A stretch of 45,312 nt of DNA from Opitutia bacterium Tous-C8FEB. GTDB taxonomy: Bacteria; Verrucomicrobiota; Verrucomicrobiia; Opitutales; Opitutaceae. Every line of letters begins with the position of its first letter. Positions within the stretch are counted from its first letter, which is position 1. Location of the stretch: NCBI GenBank assembly GCA_002304435.1, contig NEUZ01000005.1, positions 1 through 45,312 on the forward strand, in the 5' to 3' direction. The translations under genes and the position numbers were made by a program. The notes under the pieces are model-generated. The model ran no database searches. It had not been told where the DNA came from and saw only the letters and a list, made by a program, of their open reading frames with translations. Below, piece by piece: positions 29,625 through 39,473 of the stretch.

Positions 29625-29724
29625 AGCGGGGAGGATTGCGAGGGAGGGCGCTGGGAGCCGCCCCACCCCGCCGCGACCTTGGGGGCCGGGACGGAGGGAA
29701 CGGGAAGAGGAACGGTACAGTGAA

Positions 29725-30171
29725 TCAGGCCACGATGGCCTGGCCACCGGCCTTTTCAATCTTGGCCTTGGCCGAGCCGGAGAACCGGGCCGCCGTGACC
29801 TTCAGAGCGCGGCTCAGCTCGCCGTCGCCCAGAACCTTGACGGACTTCTCGCCCGCCCGGATCAGGCCGTGGGTCGCGAGCACCCCGGCGTCGACCTCGG
29901 TCACCGCCGCATCGAGGCCCGCGAGGGCGCCAATGTTCACCACGGCGATCTCCACCCGGTGGTTATAGTTGTTGAAACCGCGGTGCGGAAGTTTGCGGTA
30001 AAGGGGCATCTGGCCGCCCTCAAAGCCAGGGCGGATACTGCCGCCGGAACGGGCGGTCTGACCCTTGCCACCCTTGGTGCTAGTCTTGCCGTGACCGCCG
30101 CCTTCGCCGCAGCCAACGCGCTTCTTGCGGTGCACCGCACCGGGGACGTTCTTCAGTTCGTGGAGCTTCAT
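29725..30171 (-). CDS. rplO: 50S ribosomal protein L15
   Basis: MKLHELKNVPGAVHRKKRVGCGEGGGHGKTSTKGGKGQTARSGG. Confidence 0.97.
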   Translation of the reverse strand: MKLHELKNVPGAVHRKKRVGCGEGGGHGKTSTKGGKGQTARSGGSIRPGFEGGQMPLYRKLPHRGFNNYNHRVEIAVVNIGALAGLDAAVTEVDAGVLATHGLIRAGEKSVKVLGDGELSRALKVTAARFSGSAKAKIEKAGGQAIVA

Positions 30172-30254
30172 AGGATTTCCTCAGGGCGCCGCCCCGGCAG
30201 TACAGGGCCGGGGCGACTCGGATAATAAAGGTACAGGGAGGGAGCGAGAACGCC

Positions 30255-30914
30255 TCAGGCGGTCTGACGGACCTGGGCGACGTCCGCGGCGAGGCGGAGC
30301 TTGCGCAGGCCATCGAGGGTCGCGTGGACCACCGCGATATGATTGGAGGAGCCCATCGACTTGGTGAGGATGTTCTTCACCCCCGCCGCCTCGAGGACAG
30401 CGCGGACACCGCCACCGGCGATCAGGCCGGTGCCGGGGGAGGCCGGGCGCAGGAGCACCTTACCGCCGTCGTACTGGCCAAACACATCGTGCGGGATCGT
30501 GTCTCCCTTGAGCTTCACGTTCACGAGGTGCTTGTGGGCGTTGGCGGTGCCCTTCTTGATCGCGTCCGGAACCTCGTTGGCCTTGCCGTAGCCGATGCCA
30601 ACGCGGCCCTTGCCATCGCCGACTACGGCGAGCGCCGCGAAGGAGAAGCGGCGACCGCCCTTTACGACCTTGGCGCAGCGGTTAATGAAGACGACCTTCT
30701 CGATCATCGAGGGACCGTCGCCCTCTTGGGGCTTGTCCCGCGAGTCGCGACGGCCGCCATCGCGGCGGGGACCGCGCCCGCCACCGGGGCCACGGAAGCC
30801 ACCGCCACCCCCACGACCCTCACGCGCCGGGCGCTCGGGCGCAGGCGCGGGCGCGGGCGCCGGAGCGGCCGCCGCCGGGGTCACAACAGTCTCGGAAGAA
30901 TTTTCGGTGCTCAT
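30255..30914 (-). CDS. rpsE: 30S ribosomal protein S5 with Gly/Arg-rich N-terminal extension
   Basis: Start [11 protein letters not shown] at 30914; core [41 protein letters not shown]. Confidence 0.96.
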   Translation of the reverse strand: MSTENSSETVVTPAAAAPAPAPAPAPERPAREGRGGGGGFRGPGGGRGPRRDGGRRDSRDKPQEGDGPSMIEKVVFINRCAKVVKGGRRFSFAALAVVGDGKGRVGIGYGKANEVPDAIKKGTANAHKHLVNVKLKGDTIPHDVFGQYDGGKVLLRPASPGTGLIAGGGVRAVLEAAGVKNILTKSMGSSNHIAVVHATLDGLRKLRLAADVAQVRQTA

Positions 30915-30921
30915 GCGGTGC

Positions 30922-31284
30922 TTAGAATTGGAGCCCACCCTCGCGGGCGGCCTCGGCGAACGTCTTGACCTTGCCGTGATAGGGGGCGCCGCTGCGGTCG
31001 AAGACCACCGCGGTGATCCCCGCCGCCTTGGCCTTGGCGGCGAAGGCCTGGCCCAGCGCCTTCGCGCCCGCCAGATTGGCCTTCAGCTTCTGCTCGCGCA
31101 GCGTGGAATCGAGGCTCGACAGGAAGACCAGCGTGGCGCCGGCCTCGTCGTTGATCGCCTGGGCGTACACGTGCTTCGAAGTGAAACGAACCGCGAGACG
31201 CGGACGGGCTGCCGTCCCATTCACCTTCTTGCGGATGCGCCAGCGACGGTTCTGCAGCAGGCGGGCTTTGTTGATAGTTTTCAT
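30922..31284 (-). CDS. rplR: 50S ribosomal protein L18
   Basis: [33 protein letters not shown]...[28 protein letters not shown]. Confidence 0.96.
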   Translation of the reverse strand: MKTINKARLLQNRRWRIRKKVNGTAARPRLAVRFTSKHVYAQAINDEAGATLVFLSSLDSTLREQKLKANLAGAKALGQAFAAKAKAAGITAVVFDRSGAPYHGKVKTFAEAAREGGLQF

Positions 31285-31301
31285 TCTGGATTCTCCCGGC
31301 C

Positions 31302-31838
31302 TTAGGCCACGGTCTTACCTTCCTTACGACGCACCCGCTCGCCGACGATGCGGACACCCTTGCCCTTGTACGGCTCCGGCGGGTAGTAACTGCGGATCTC
31401 CGCCGTCACCGCCCCCACCAGTTGCTTGTCCGCGCCCTCGACCTTCAGCTTCGTCTGATCGGTCACGGTCACCTTGATCCCCTCCGGGATCGTCATCAGG
31501 ATCGGGTGCGAGTAGCCCAACGCGAGATCCAGCTGGTTCCCCTTGAGGTTGGCCTTGAAGCCGACCCCCTGAATCTCGAGTTCCTTGACGTACCCTTCGG
31601 TCACGCCCTTGACCATTCCAGCCACCACGGAACGCGCGGTGCCGAACATTGCCCGGGCGAAGCGGGTCTCGTCAGTCGGGGCGAAGGTGATCGTCTTGTC
31701 GGCCACCGTCACTTGGACGGCGGAGGCGAAGGCTTTCTGCACCTTGCCCTTGGGGCCCTCGACGAGCACGGTCCCGCTATTGACGGAGACCTTGACCTTG
31801 TCGGGGATGGAAACGGGTTGTTTGCCGATGCGGCTCAT
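31302..31838 (-). CDS. rplF: 50S ribosomal protein L6
   Basis: MSRIGKQPVSIPDKVKVSVNSGTVLVEGPKG...PPEPYKGKGVRIVGERVRRKEGKTVA. Confidence 0.97.
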   Translation of the reverse strand: MSRIGKQPVSIPDKVKVSVNSGTVLVEGPKGKVQKAFASAVQVTVADKTITFAPTDETRFARAMFGTARSVVAGMVKGVTEGYVKELEIQGVGFKANLKGNQLDLALGYSHPILMTIPEGIKVTVTDQTKLKVEGADKQLVGAVTAEIRSYYPPEPYKGKGVRIVGERVRRKEGKTVA

Positions 31839-31862
31839 AGATAGGATTAGGTCAGCAGCGGC

Positions 31863-32255
31863 TTACCAGACGTTGCAGAGGAGCTCCCCGCCGGCCTTCT
31901 GGCGACGGCAGTCAGCGTCCTTCAACACGCCCTTGGAGGTGGACACGATCGCGATCCCAAGGCCGTTCAAGACCCGGGGAACCTCGGTGTAGGCGTAATA
32001 GAGGCGGCGACCCGGCGTGGACACTCGGGTCAGACCGGTGATTGCGGGGGCGCCAGCCACGTACTTCATCTTCGCCACCAGCGTCGGGTGGCCTTGGGCG
32101 TCGGTGCCCTTGCTGAAGTCGGCCACATAGCCCTCGGCCTTGAGGATGCCCAGGATGTTCTCCTTGAGCTTGGAATGCGGGATCACGCAGTCCTCCAGAC
32201 GCGCCTTGGAGGCGTTCCGGAGCCGGGTGAGGAAGTCGCTGATCGGATCGGTCAT
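31863..32255 (-). CDS. rpsH: 30S ribosomal protein S8
   Basis: Start MTDPISDFLTRLRNA at 32255; STPGRRLYYAYTEVPRVLNGLGIAIVSTSKGVL. Confidence 0.96.
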   Translation of the reverse strand: MTDPISDFLTRLRNASKARLEDCVIPHSKLKENILGILKAEGYVADFSKGTDAQGHPTLVAKMKYVAGAPAITGLTRVSTPGRRLYYAYTEVPRVLNGLGIAIVSTSKGVLKDADCRRQKAGGELLCNVW

Positions 32256-32336
32256 GATGGATGGAGGTCGGGAGGCGGTCGGCGGGTCATATCCGGGGGA
32301 CCCGAAGGTCCACACCCCCGCCGGCCAAAAAGGAAA

Positions 32337-32642
32337 TCACCAAGAGGACTTGGTCACCCCGGGAATCTTACCGGCGAGGGCGAGTTCACGGAATTGGATA
32401 CGGGACACGCCAAACTTGCGGATGTAGGCGCGGGGGCGACCGCTGAGAGAGCAGCGGTTGCGGACCCGCACGGAGGACGAGTTGCGGGGCAGCTTCTGCA
32501 GCTTCTTCTGCGCCGCGAAGAACTCATCGTCGGTCGTGGCGGGGTTGATCAGGGCAGCCTTCAGTTCAGCACGCTTCGCGGCGAACTTGGCGACGAGGCG
32601 GATGCGCTTCTGGTTGCGCTGGAGGGCGGAGGTCTTCGGCAT
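32337..32642 (-). CDS. rpsN: 30S ribosomal protein S14, zinc-independent type
   Basis: [54 protein letters not shown]. Confidence 0.96.
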   Translation of the reverse strand: MPKTSALQRNQKRIRLVAKFAAKRAELKAALINPATTDDEFFAAQKKLQKLPRNSSSVRVRNRCSLSGRPRAYIRKFGVSRIQFRELALAGKIPGVTKSSW

Positions 32643-32658
32643 AACGGAAAGGATCGAA

Positions 32659-33225
32659 TTAGGCGGCCTTGGCGGCGGATTCCACGCGGCGGAACGGCAT
32701 CCCGAGCAGCCGCAGGAGTTCGCGACCCTCGTCGTCGGTCTGGGCTGTGGTCACCAGAGTAAGGTCTAGCCCGATGTGCTTCTTGACGTTCTCCACCGTG
32801 ATCTCCGGGAAAATGGAGTGGTCCGTGATGCCAAGGTTGTAATTGCCCTGGCCGTCGAACTTGCTGGGAACGCCGCGGAAGTCGCGGATCGTCGGCAGCG
32901 CCACCGCCAGCAGGCGACAGAGGAACTCCCACATCGCGTCGCCGCGCAGCGTCACGTGGCAGCCCACGACCTGACCCTGCTTCAGCTTGAAATTGGCGAT
33001 CGCCTTGCGCGAGCGAGCGAGCACCGGCTTCTGGCCGGCGATCTGGGCGATGTCGCGCTGGATGTCCGCGATCTGGTTCTTGTCGGCATCGGCATCAATG
33101 CCGGTGTTGATCGCGATCTTCACCAGACGCGGCACTTGGTGCCGGTTTTTGTAGCCCCGGGTGCGGGTGAGCTCGGGGATCACCTGCTCGACGTAAAGCT
33201 TCTTCAGACTAGGAACGTAGCTCAT
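32659..33225 (-). CDS. rplE: 50S ribosomal protein L5
   Basis: [51 protein letters not shown]. Confidence 0.97.
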   Translation of the reverse strand: MSYVPSLKKLYVEQVIPELTRTRGYKNRHQVPRLVKIAINTGIDADADKNQIADIQRDIAQIAGQKPVLARSRKAIANFKLKQGQVVGCHVTLRGDAMWEFLCRLLAVALPTIRDFRGVPSKFDGQGNYNLGITDHSIFPEITVENVKKHIGLDLTLVTTAQTDDEGRELLRLLGMPFRRVESAAKAA

Positions 33226-33232
33226 GGGAGGT

Positions 33233-33255
33233 GTCCGGGATTACCGACCCCGGAC
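33233..33255 (-). promoter_or_regulatory. Hairpin immediately upstream of rplE start; candidate translational control element
   Basis: GTCCGGG-ATTACCGAC-CCCGGAC perfect 7-bp stem in the rplX-rplE gap. Confidence 0.45.
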
Positions 33256-33334
33256 GAAAGGATTGCGAAGGGAGGAGGGAAAAGGGCGGAGAATCGCGGG
33301 GCAGAACCGGGGATGGCAAGCGCCGTCTCGGCGA

Positions 33335-33607
33335 TCAGGCGGTCGCGGCAGCCGGCTTACGGCGGCGGCTGGCTTCAAAGTCCTTCTGCAGCATCAGGTT
33401 GCTGATATGGATCGAGCCCTCACGTTCCGTGATGGAACCCTGCGGATGCTCCTGAGACTTCTTGAGGTGGCGCTTGATCATCGCCAGACCCTCGACCCGC
33501 GCCCGCTCTTTGACGGCGAGGATCTCGAGCACCTTGCCGGTCTTGCCCTTCTGGGAGCCAGCGATGACGACCACCTGGTCGCCGCGTTTGACGTGGAACT
33601 TCTGCAT
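33335..33607 (-). CDS. rplX: 50S ribosomal protein L24
   Basis: FHVKRGDQVVVIAGSQKGKTGKVLEIL. Confidence 0.95.
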   Translation of the reverse strand: MQKFHVKRGDQVVVIAGSQKGKTGKVLEILAVKERARVEGLAMIKRHLKKSQEHPQGSITEREGSIHISNLMLQKDFEASRRRKPAAATA

Positions 33608-33608
33608 G

Positions 33609-33974
33609 TTAGAGGACCTCCGGGGCGAGCGAGATGATCTTCATAAAGTTCCGCGCGCGCAGCTCGCGGGCGACGGGGCCGAAGATGCGGGTGCCCTTGG
33701 GGTTGTTGGTCGCGTCGATGATGACGATCGCGTTGCTGTCGAACCGCAGGTAGCTCCCGTCCGCCCGGCGGATCGGGGCCTTGGTGCGGACGACGACCGC
33801 CTTCGCGACCTCACCCTTCTTCACCGTGGCGTCGGTCGTGCTCTCCTTGATGTGCACGGTGACGACGTCCCCGACGTGGGCATAGGGGGTGTTCTGCCCC
33901 ATCCGTTGGATGAGGGCGGCCTTGCGGGCGCCGGTATTGTCGGCGACCTCGAGAATGGAACGCAGTTGGATCAT
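33609..33974 (-). CDS. rplN: 50S ribosomal protein L14
   Basis: [23 protein letters not shown]...[28 protein letters not shown]. Confidence 0.97.
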   Translation of the reverse strand: MIQLRSILEVADNTGARKAALIQRMGQNTPYAHVGDVVTVHIKESTTDATVKKGEVAKAVVVRTKAPIRRADGSYLRFDSNAIVIIDATNNPKGTRIFGPVARELRARNFMKIISLAPEVL

Positions 33975-34000
33975 AGCTCTTCCTTCGGGACGGGGCGGGT

Positions 34001-34375
34001 TCAGCCCTTCGTCGAGGCGGCGGGGGCGGCCTCGGCGGGCTTGGTGGTCTTGGTGGGCACGGCAGCGGCAACATCCGCCTCACTGATCGCGGCACCCTCG
34101 GCCGTGACGACCTTCTGGATCACGGCGACGACGCGCCAGCGCTTCAGCCGGCTGAGGGGACGGGTCTCCATCACCTCCACCTTGTCGCCCACGCGGGTCT
34201 CGTTCGCCTCGTCGTGGACGTGGAGGACGGTCTGGCGGTTGACGACCTTGTGGTAGAGAGGATGGGGGGTCTTGTAGGCGACGGTGACCTTGATGGACTT
34301 GTCGCCCGAGCGGCTCGAAACGAAGCCGACCTGGGTCTTGCGCGTGCTACGCGCGGCGGGAACGGGAGAGGACAT
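34001..34375 (-). CDS. rpsQ: 30S ribosomal protein S17 with C-terminal Ala/Pro/Lys tail
   Basis: [70 protein letters not shown]. Confidence 0.95.
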   Translation of the reverse strand: MSSPVPAARSTRKTQVGFVSSRSGDKSIKVTVAYKTPHPLYHKVVNRQTVLHVHDEANETRVGDKVEVMETRPLSRLKRWRVVAVIQKVVTAEGAAISEADVAAAVPTKTTKPAEAAPAASTKG

Positions 34376-34397
34376 GGCGGGGGGGCGGATGGGCGTC

Positions 34398-34604
34398 TCA
34401 GGCAGCCTTCGGCGCCTGGGCCTTCTTCTGGTTGAGGATGGTCTCGAGGCGGGCGATGTCCTTGCGGAGGGCGCGCAGCTCGTGGGTCTTCTCGACTTGG
34501 CCGGTCTGCTTGCGCAGGCGGAGCTGGAGCAGCTGGCCGCGGATGTCGCGGAGCTTGGTCGAGATCTCGGCGGGCGCGAGTTCGCGGATTTCCTTGGAAG
34601 TCAT
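34398..34604 (-). CDS. rpmC: 50S ribosomal protein L29
   Basis: Start [14 protein letters not shown] at 34604; [40 protein letters not shown]. Confidence 0.94.
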   Translation of the reverse strand: MTSKEIRELAPAEISTKLRDIRGQLLQLRLRKQTGQVEKTHELRALRKDIARLETILNQKKAQAPKAA

Positions 34605-34626
34605 AACGGCGGAACGGGTTGGGGGC

Positions 34627-35049
<423 letters not shown>

Positions 35050-35085
35050 AGGAGAATTCTCCGGTTAAGTGGTTGGGCGGACGGC

Positions 35086-35718
35086 TCAGGAGTTGTCGGA
35101 CTCCTGCTTGCAGATCCAGCACTTGACGCCGATCTTGCCATAGACGGTGAGGGCCTCGGCGAAGCCGTAATCGATGTTCTCGCGGAGGGTATGCAGGGGC
35201 ACGCGGCCCTTGCGCTGCCACTCCCGGCGGGCAATATCCGCCCCACCGAGGCGGCCCGAGCACTGGATCCGGATGCCCTCGGCGCCCAAGGCCATCGCCA
35301 TCTCCACGGCCTTCTTCATCGCGCGGCGGAAGGCGATGCGGCGCTCCAGCTGCAGAGCCACGTTCTCGGCCACCAGCGCGGCTTCGATCTCGGGCTTCTT
35401 GACCTCCTGGATGTCCAGCAGGATCTCCTTGCCCGTCAGCTTGGCCAGCTCCTCCTTGATCTTCTCGATCTCCTGACCCTTGCGGCCGATGACGATGCCA
35501 GGCCGGGCGGTGTAGATCTTAACCCGCACCCGGTTCGAGGCGCGTTCAATGAAGATGCGCGGCACGGAAGCCTGCTTCAGCTTCTCCATCAGCTTGGAGC
35601 GGATCAGTTGATCCTCGGCCAGCAACCGGCCGAAATCCTTCTTGCCCGCGTACCAGCGGGACTGCCAGTTGCGGCGGACGGCGAGGCGAAAACCAACGGG
35701 ATTTGTCTTTTGGCCCAT
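35086..35718 (-). CDS. rpsC: 30S ribosomal protein S3
   Basis: [26 protein letters not shown] region [26 protein letters not shown]. Confidence 0.97.
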   Translation of the reverse strand: MGQKTNPVGFRLAVRRNWQSRWYAGKKDFGRLLAEDQLIRSKLMEKLKQASVPRIFIERASNRVRVKIYTARPGIVIGRKGQEIEKIKEELAKLTGKEILLDIQEVKKPEIEAALVAENVALQLERRIAFRRAMKKAVEMAMALGAEGIRIQCSGRLGGADIARREWQRKGRVPLHTLRENIDYGFAEALTVYGKIGVKCWICKQESDNS

Positions 35719-35730
35719 GGGAAAAGGGTA

Positions 35731-36075
35731 TTAGGCGTTGTCGGTGCCGTCCGAGAGGATGATGCGGATGTGGGACATCTTCTTGCGCCGGGGCATCGCG
35801 GTGCCGCGCGCCCCCGCCTTGAAGCGCTTCAGCACGGGACCGTTCTCGATCACGGCGCTGCGCACGGTCAGACTGTCGGCGGAAAGATTCCGGTTGTTCT
35901 CGGCGTTCGCGATCGCGCTCTTGAGCGTCTTCGCGATCAGGCGCGCGGACTTGCGCGGCACGAGACTCAGGAACTCGACCGCCTCCGTGGCCGGACGGCC
36001 TTGGATGGTGCGGGCGACTTCGCGCATCTTTTTGGGCGACATGCGCGCGTAGCGAGTAAGGGCTTGAACTTCCAT
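35731..36075 (-). CDS. rplV: 50S ribosomal protein L22
   Basis: MEVQALTRYARMSPKKMREVARTIQGRPATEAVEFLSLVPRKSARLIAKTLKSAIANAENN. Confidence 0.96.
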   Translation of the reverse strand: MEVQALTRYARMSPKKMREVARTIQGRPATEAVEFLSLVPRKSARLIAKTLKSAIANAENNRNLSADSLTVRSAVIENGPVLKRFKAGARGTAMPRRKKMSHIRIILSDGTDNA

Positions 36076-36090
36076 GGTAGCTTGAGGATT

Positions 36091-36126
36091 CCGGCGGAGC
36101 CGCCGGCGATAACGGCGCGAGGCGCC
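36091..36126 (-). other. Two tandem hairpins upstream of rplV
   Basis: CCGGCG-GAGC-CGCCGG (36091-36106) and GGCGC-GAG-GCGCC (36114-36126). Confidence 0.5.
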
Positions 36127-36152
36127 TTACCCTTTGGTTGGTCGGATCTAGG

Positions 36153-36470
36153 TTAGGATTTAAGGAGCTTTAGGAGGGCGACGTCCCCGGGGCGGACCGC
36201 TTGGTCCCCCGCCAGACGGGTGATGAGGGCGGCACTGACCGCGGGGCGCAGCGCGACGAGGATGACCTCGCCGATCTCGCGCCCATCGCGGACCAAGCGG
36301 CAGAGCATTCCCTGCCGCAGGCCACCCTCGAACCCGGCATCGAGGACCACGAGGTCCGCGACGCTCCCCGCCTCCACCGCCAGCACGGTGCCAGCACGGG
36401 GTGCCGCCGCGGCCGCGTGAGCCGCGACCGGGAGCAGACCCGCCAGGAAGAGAGGAAGCAGACGACGCAT
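36153..36470 (-). CDS. Small secreted/periplasmic hypothetical protein embedded in the S10 operon
   Basis: 105 aa; signal peptide MRRLLPLFLAGLLPVAAHAAAA; LVVLDAGFEGGLRQGMLCRLVRDGREIGEVILVALRPAVSAALIT; 7 bp after the rpsS stop. Confidence 0.75.
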   Translation of the reverse strand: MRRLLPLFLAGLLPVAAHAAAAAPRAGTVLAVEAGSVADLVVLDAGFEGGLRQGMLCRLVRDGREIGEVILVALRPAVSAALITRLAGDQAVRPGDVALLKLLKS

Positions 36471-36477
36471 CGCGGGA

Positions 36478-36753
36478 TTAGATTTCCTTGCGGGTCATTC
36501 CGCCGTGCGACTTGAACACGCGAGTCGGGGCGAACTCCCCGAGCTTGTGCCCGACCATATTCTCGGTGACGTACACCGCGACGAAGGCCTTGCCGTTGTG
36601 CACGCTGAACGTTTGACCGACGAAGTCGGGGGTGATGGTCGACCGGCGGGACCAGGTCTGGATCGGCTTCTTATTACCGGCCTTGACCGCCTTCTCGATC
36701 TTCTCGAGCAGGTGGTAGTCGACAAAGAAGCCCTTCTTGATGGAACGTGCCAT
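36478..36753 (-). CDS. rpsS: 30S ribosomal protein S19
   Basis: [22 protein letters not shown]...[46 protein letters not shown]. Confidence 0.97.
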   Translation of the reverse strand: MARSIKKGFFVDYHLLEKIEKAVKAGNKKPIQTWSRRSTITPDFVGQTFSVHNGKAFVAVYVTENMVGHKLGEFAPTRVFKSHGGMTRKEI

Positions 36754-36771
36754 GGTGCGAGGGGGGCTGGA

Positions 36772-37641
36772 TTACTTCTGACCGCGCGGCTTGCGGCCGT
36801 TGTGGTGGACGATGATCTGGGCGTTCGACGGCTTGGAGCGGCGCCGGGTCGGGAAACCCTTCGCCAGCTGGCCCCAGGGGGAAACCAGCTGCTGACGGCC
36901 GCCACCGCCCTTGGACTTGCCTTGGCCACCACCGTTGGGGTGATCGACCGGATTCATCGCCATACCGCGGACCGTCGGGCGGATGCCGAGCCAGCGGGAG
37001 CGGCCAGCCTTGCCGAGGGACTGCTGGTTATGGTCGCCGTTGCCCACCTCGCCAATCGTGGCGCGGCACTTGGCGTTAACGTAGCGGAGCTCGCCCGAGG
37101 GCATCTTGAGCGTCGCCTGCCCGTCCTCGATCGCCACCAGCTCCAAGCTGGCCCCAGCGCTGCGGGCGATCTGCGCGCCGCGACCCGGCACGAGCTCGAC
37201 GCAATGCAGGCGCGTCGACGGCGGGATGATCGCGAGGGGGAAATTGTTGCCGACCGTGTAGTCGTTGGTCGTGGCCTTGTTGGAGGTGATGATCGTGTCG
37301 CCAACCTTGAGCCCCTTCGGAGCCAAAATGTAGGCCTTCACGCCATCGTTATAGGAGATCAGGGCGAGGTTGGCCGAGCGGTTCGGATCGTACTCGAGGG
37401 CCTGGACCCGGGCCGGCTGGTCGAGCCGGGAACGCTTGAAGTCAACGATCCGGTACAGCTGCTTGTGACCGCCGCCGCGATGGCGGGAGGTCACGCGCCC
37501 GTAGACGTTACGGCCGCCGGACTTGTGCTTTGACTCGGTGAGGCCGCGCTCGGGGCGCTTGCGGGAGAGCTGGCCCGAGGTCTTATTCAGGGCCGTGAAG
37601 CGGCCGGCGGGCGTCAGCGGACGAAAGGAATGGATAGGCAT
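36772..37641 (-). CDS. rplB: 50S ribosomal protein L2
   Basis: GRVTSRHRGGGHKQLYRIVDF; RSRWLGIRPTVRGMAMNPVDHPNGGGQGKS. Confidence 0.97.
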   Translation of the reverse strand: MPIHSFRPLTPAGRFTALNKTSGQLSRKRPERGLTESKHKSGGRNVYGRVTSRHRGGGHKQLYRIVDFKRSRLDQPARVQALEYDPNRSANLALISYNDGVKAYILAPKGLKVGDTIITSNKATTNDYTVGNNFPLAIIPPSTRLHCVELVPGRGAQIARSAGASLELVAIEDGQATLKMPSGELRYVNAKCRATIGEVGNGDHNQQSLGKAGRSRWLGIRPTVRGMAMNPVDHPNGGGQGKSKGGGGRQQLVSPWGQLAKGFPTRRRSKPSNAQIIVHHNGRKPRGQK

Positions 37642-37669
37642 GGGGGGATCTCCAGAGGAGGGCGCGGGC

Positions 37670-37951
37670 TCAGACCAATTCGATCTTGTCGCCGGCCTTG
37701 AGGGTCACGATCGCCTTCTTGTAGTCGGAACCGACGCTGGGCCGGCCCTGGCGGCTGCGCTTGTTCTTGCCGCGGTAGTTCTGGGTGTTCACCCGGCGCA
37801 CGGTGACCTTAAAGGTCTCCTCCACCGCGACCGCGATCTGGTCCTTGGTGGCGTGACCGTACACCTCGAACGTATACTGGCCCAGCTTCGAGGAGAGCTG
37901 GTTCGACTTCTCCGTGAGGCGGACGAGTTTGAGGATCTTGTCGGCTTGCAT
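37670..37951 (-). CDS. rplW: 50S ribosomal protein L23
   Basis: Start MQADKILKLVRLTEKS at 37951, overlapping the rplD stop; YTFEVYGHATKDQIAVAVEETFKVTVRRVNTQNYRGKNKR. Confidence 0.94.
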   Translation of the reverse strand: MQADKILKLVRLTEKSNQLSSKLGQYTFEVYGHATKDQIAVAVEETFKVTVRRVNTQNYRGKNKRSRQGRPSVGSDYKKAIVTLKAGDKIELV

Positions 37952-38586
37952 TAGTTCTTTCCTCCATTGGCGCGGGCCAGGATCGCCTCGAGCGCCTTCG
38001 TGCTGACGATGATCTTCGCGTACTGGGCGAGATCCAGGGTGTTGAGCTGGGCCGCGTCTTGGAGCGACACGCGCTCCAGATTGCGCGAGGCGCGGGAGGT
38101 CACCGCGTCGAAACCGGCATCCACGAGCAGCACCCGGCCCTTGGGGGCGATGCGGGTGACGACCTCGTTCATCGCCTTGGTCTTGGCGACGCCGGCTTGG
38201 AAGGCCTCGATGACCGCGAGTTCGCCCGCGGTGCAGCGGTCGAAGAGCGCGCGGCTGAAGGCGAGTCGACGGACGCGTGCGTTCACCTTCTTGGAATAGT
38301 CGCGGGGCTTGGGGCCGAAGACGACGCCACCGCCAACCCACAGCGGGGAGCGGATGGAGCCGGCGCGGGCGCGCCCGGTGCCCTTCTGGCGCCACGGCTT
38401 CTTGCCGCCACCGCGGACCTCGCCCCGGGTCTTGGTCGAGTGCGTGCCTTGGCGGTTATTCGCGTTGATCGCGACGATGACCTCCTTGACCGCCTGGAGG
38501 CCCTTATCGCCCTCAAAGGTCGGCACGGTCGCGAAATCGCGCTCGCTGCTGGTCTTGCCGTCGGAACTAAAGACTACGAGTTTCAT
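37951..38586 (-). CDS. rplD: 50S ribosomal protein L4
   Basis: NNRQGTHSTKTRGEVRGGGKKPWRQKGTGRARAGSIRSPLWVGGGVVFGPKPRDY. Confidence 0.97.
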   Translation of the reverse strand: MKLVVFSSDGKTSSERDFATVPTFEGDKGLQAVKEVIVAINANNRQGTHSTKTRGEVRGGGKKPWRQKGTGRARAGSIRSPLWVGGGVVFGPKPRDYSKKVNARVRRLAFSRALFDRCTAGELAVIEAFQAGVAKTKAMNEVVTRIAPKGRVLLVDAGFDAVTSRASRNLERVSLQDAAQLNTLDLAQYAKIIVSTKALEAILARANGGKN

Positions 38587-38600
38587 CTCAGGGTTCTCCT

Positions 38601-39320
38601 TTACTTCTTGGCTGCAGCCTTGGCTTCCTTGGCCGGCTTCGCGTCCTTCGCGGGAGCCGGGGCGGCCGCCGGAGCGACCACCGCGCGCTGGCCCTTGATG
38701 GCCGAACGCACCAACACGTCGTCGCCATTGGCGCCTGGAATGGCGCCCTTCACGAGGATCAGATTACGCTCGGCGATCACCCGCACCACGCGCAGGTTCT
38801 GCACCGTACGGCGCTCCGAGCCCATATGACCGGGCATCGCCTGGTTCTTCCACGAACGGCCGGGCGTCTGGCGCATACCGATCGAGCCAATGCGGCGGTG
38901 GAACATCGAACCGTGGGTGGCCGGACCACCGGCTACCCGCCAGCGCTTGACCACGCCTTGGAAGCCCTTGCCCTTGGTCACGCCGATCACGTCGACCAGC
39001 TGGCCCTCCGTGAAGGCCGCGGCGGTGACGACGTCACCCACCTTCAGCTTGGCTTCCGCGTCGAGGCGGACTTCGGCCAGCACCCGGGGGGCGGCGTCCA
39101 GCCCGGCCTGCTTCGCGTGGCCGAGCTCGCCAGCGGAGCTGTTCTTTTCCTTCTGACGGGCGAACCCGAGCTGCACGGCGTGGTAGCCATCGCGGGCGGC
39201 GGTCTTGACTTGGACCACGGCGCAGGGGCCGGCCTCGACCACGGTGACCGGCACGAGCACATTCTGTGCGTCGTAAACCTGGGTCATCCCGAGTTTCTTA
39301 CCTAGAATTTCGGAGATCAT
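38601..39320 (-). CDS. rplC: 50S ribosomal protein L3 with Ala/Pro/Lys C-terminal tail
   Basis: ILGKKLGMTQVYD; VTKGKGFQGVVKRW; GSIGMRQTPGRSWKNQAMPGHMGSERRTVQNLRVV. Confidence 0.97.
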   Translation of the reverse strand: MISEILGKKLGMTQVYDAQNVLVPVTVVEAGPCAVVQVKTAARDGYHAVQLGFARQKEKNSSAGELGHAKQAGLDAAPRVLAEVRLDAEAKLKVGDVVTAAAFTEGQLVDVIGVTKGKGFQGVVKRWRVAGGPATHGSMFHRRIGSIGMRQTPGRSWKNQAMPGHMGSERRTVQNLRVVRVIAERNLILVKGAIPGANGDDVLVRSAIKGQRAVVAPAAAPAPAKDAKPAKEAKAAAKK

Positions 39321-39341
39321 TGGGCTAAGCGGTAGGTGGAT

Positions 39342-39397
39342 TAGGTTCCGTTGGACGGACCTACTTTAGCGGGGCCGGGAGGTTCCCCGGGGGGAAC
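39342..39397 (-). promoter_or_regulatory. Structured leader between rpsJ and rplC (two hairpins)
   Basis: TAGGT(T)CCGT-TGG-ACGGACCTA at 39342-39363 and GTTCCCCGGGGGGAAC at 39382-39397 in a 153-bp gap. Confidence 0.5.
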
Positions 39398-39473
39398 ATC
39401 GGCGTCTGCTAACTGTAGAGAGACGAATCCGGGCGGAGGGAAAAAGCAGGGTGGAGGGTGAAGGCCGGGCGGC

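Noticed and set aside
37952-38395. Upstream part of the 241-aa ORF containing L23
   Set aside because: Out-of-frame overlap with rplD; L23 starts at ATG 37951.
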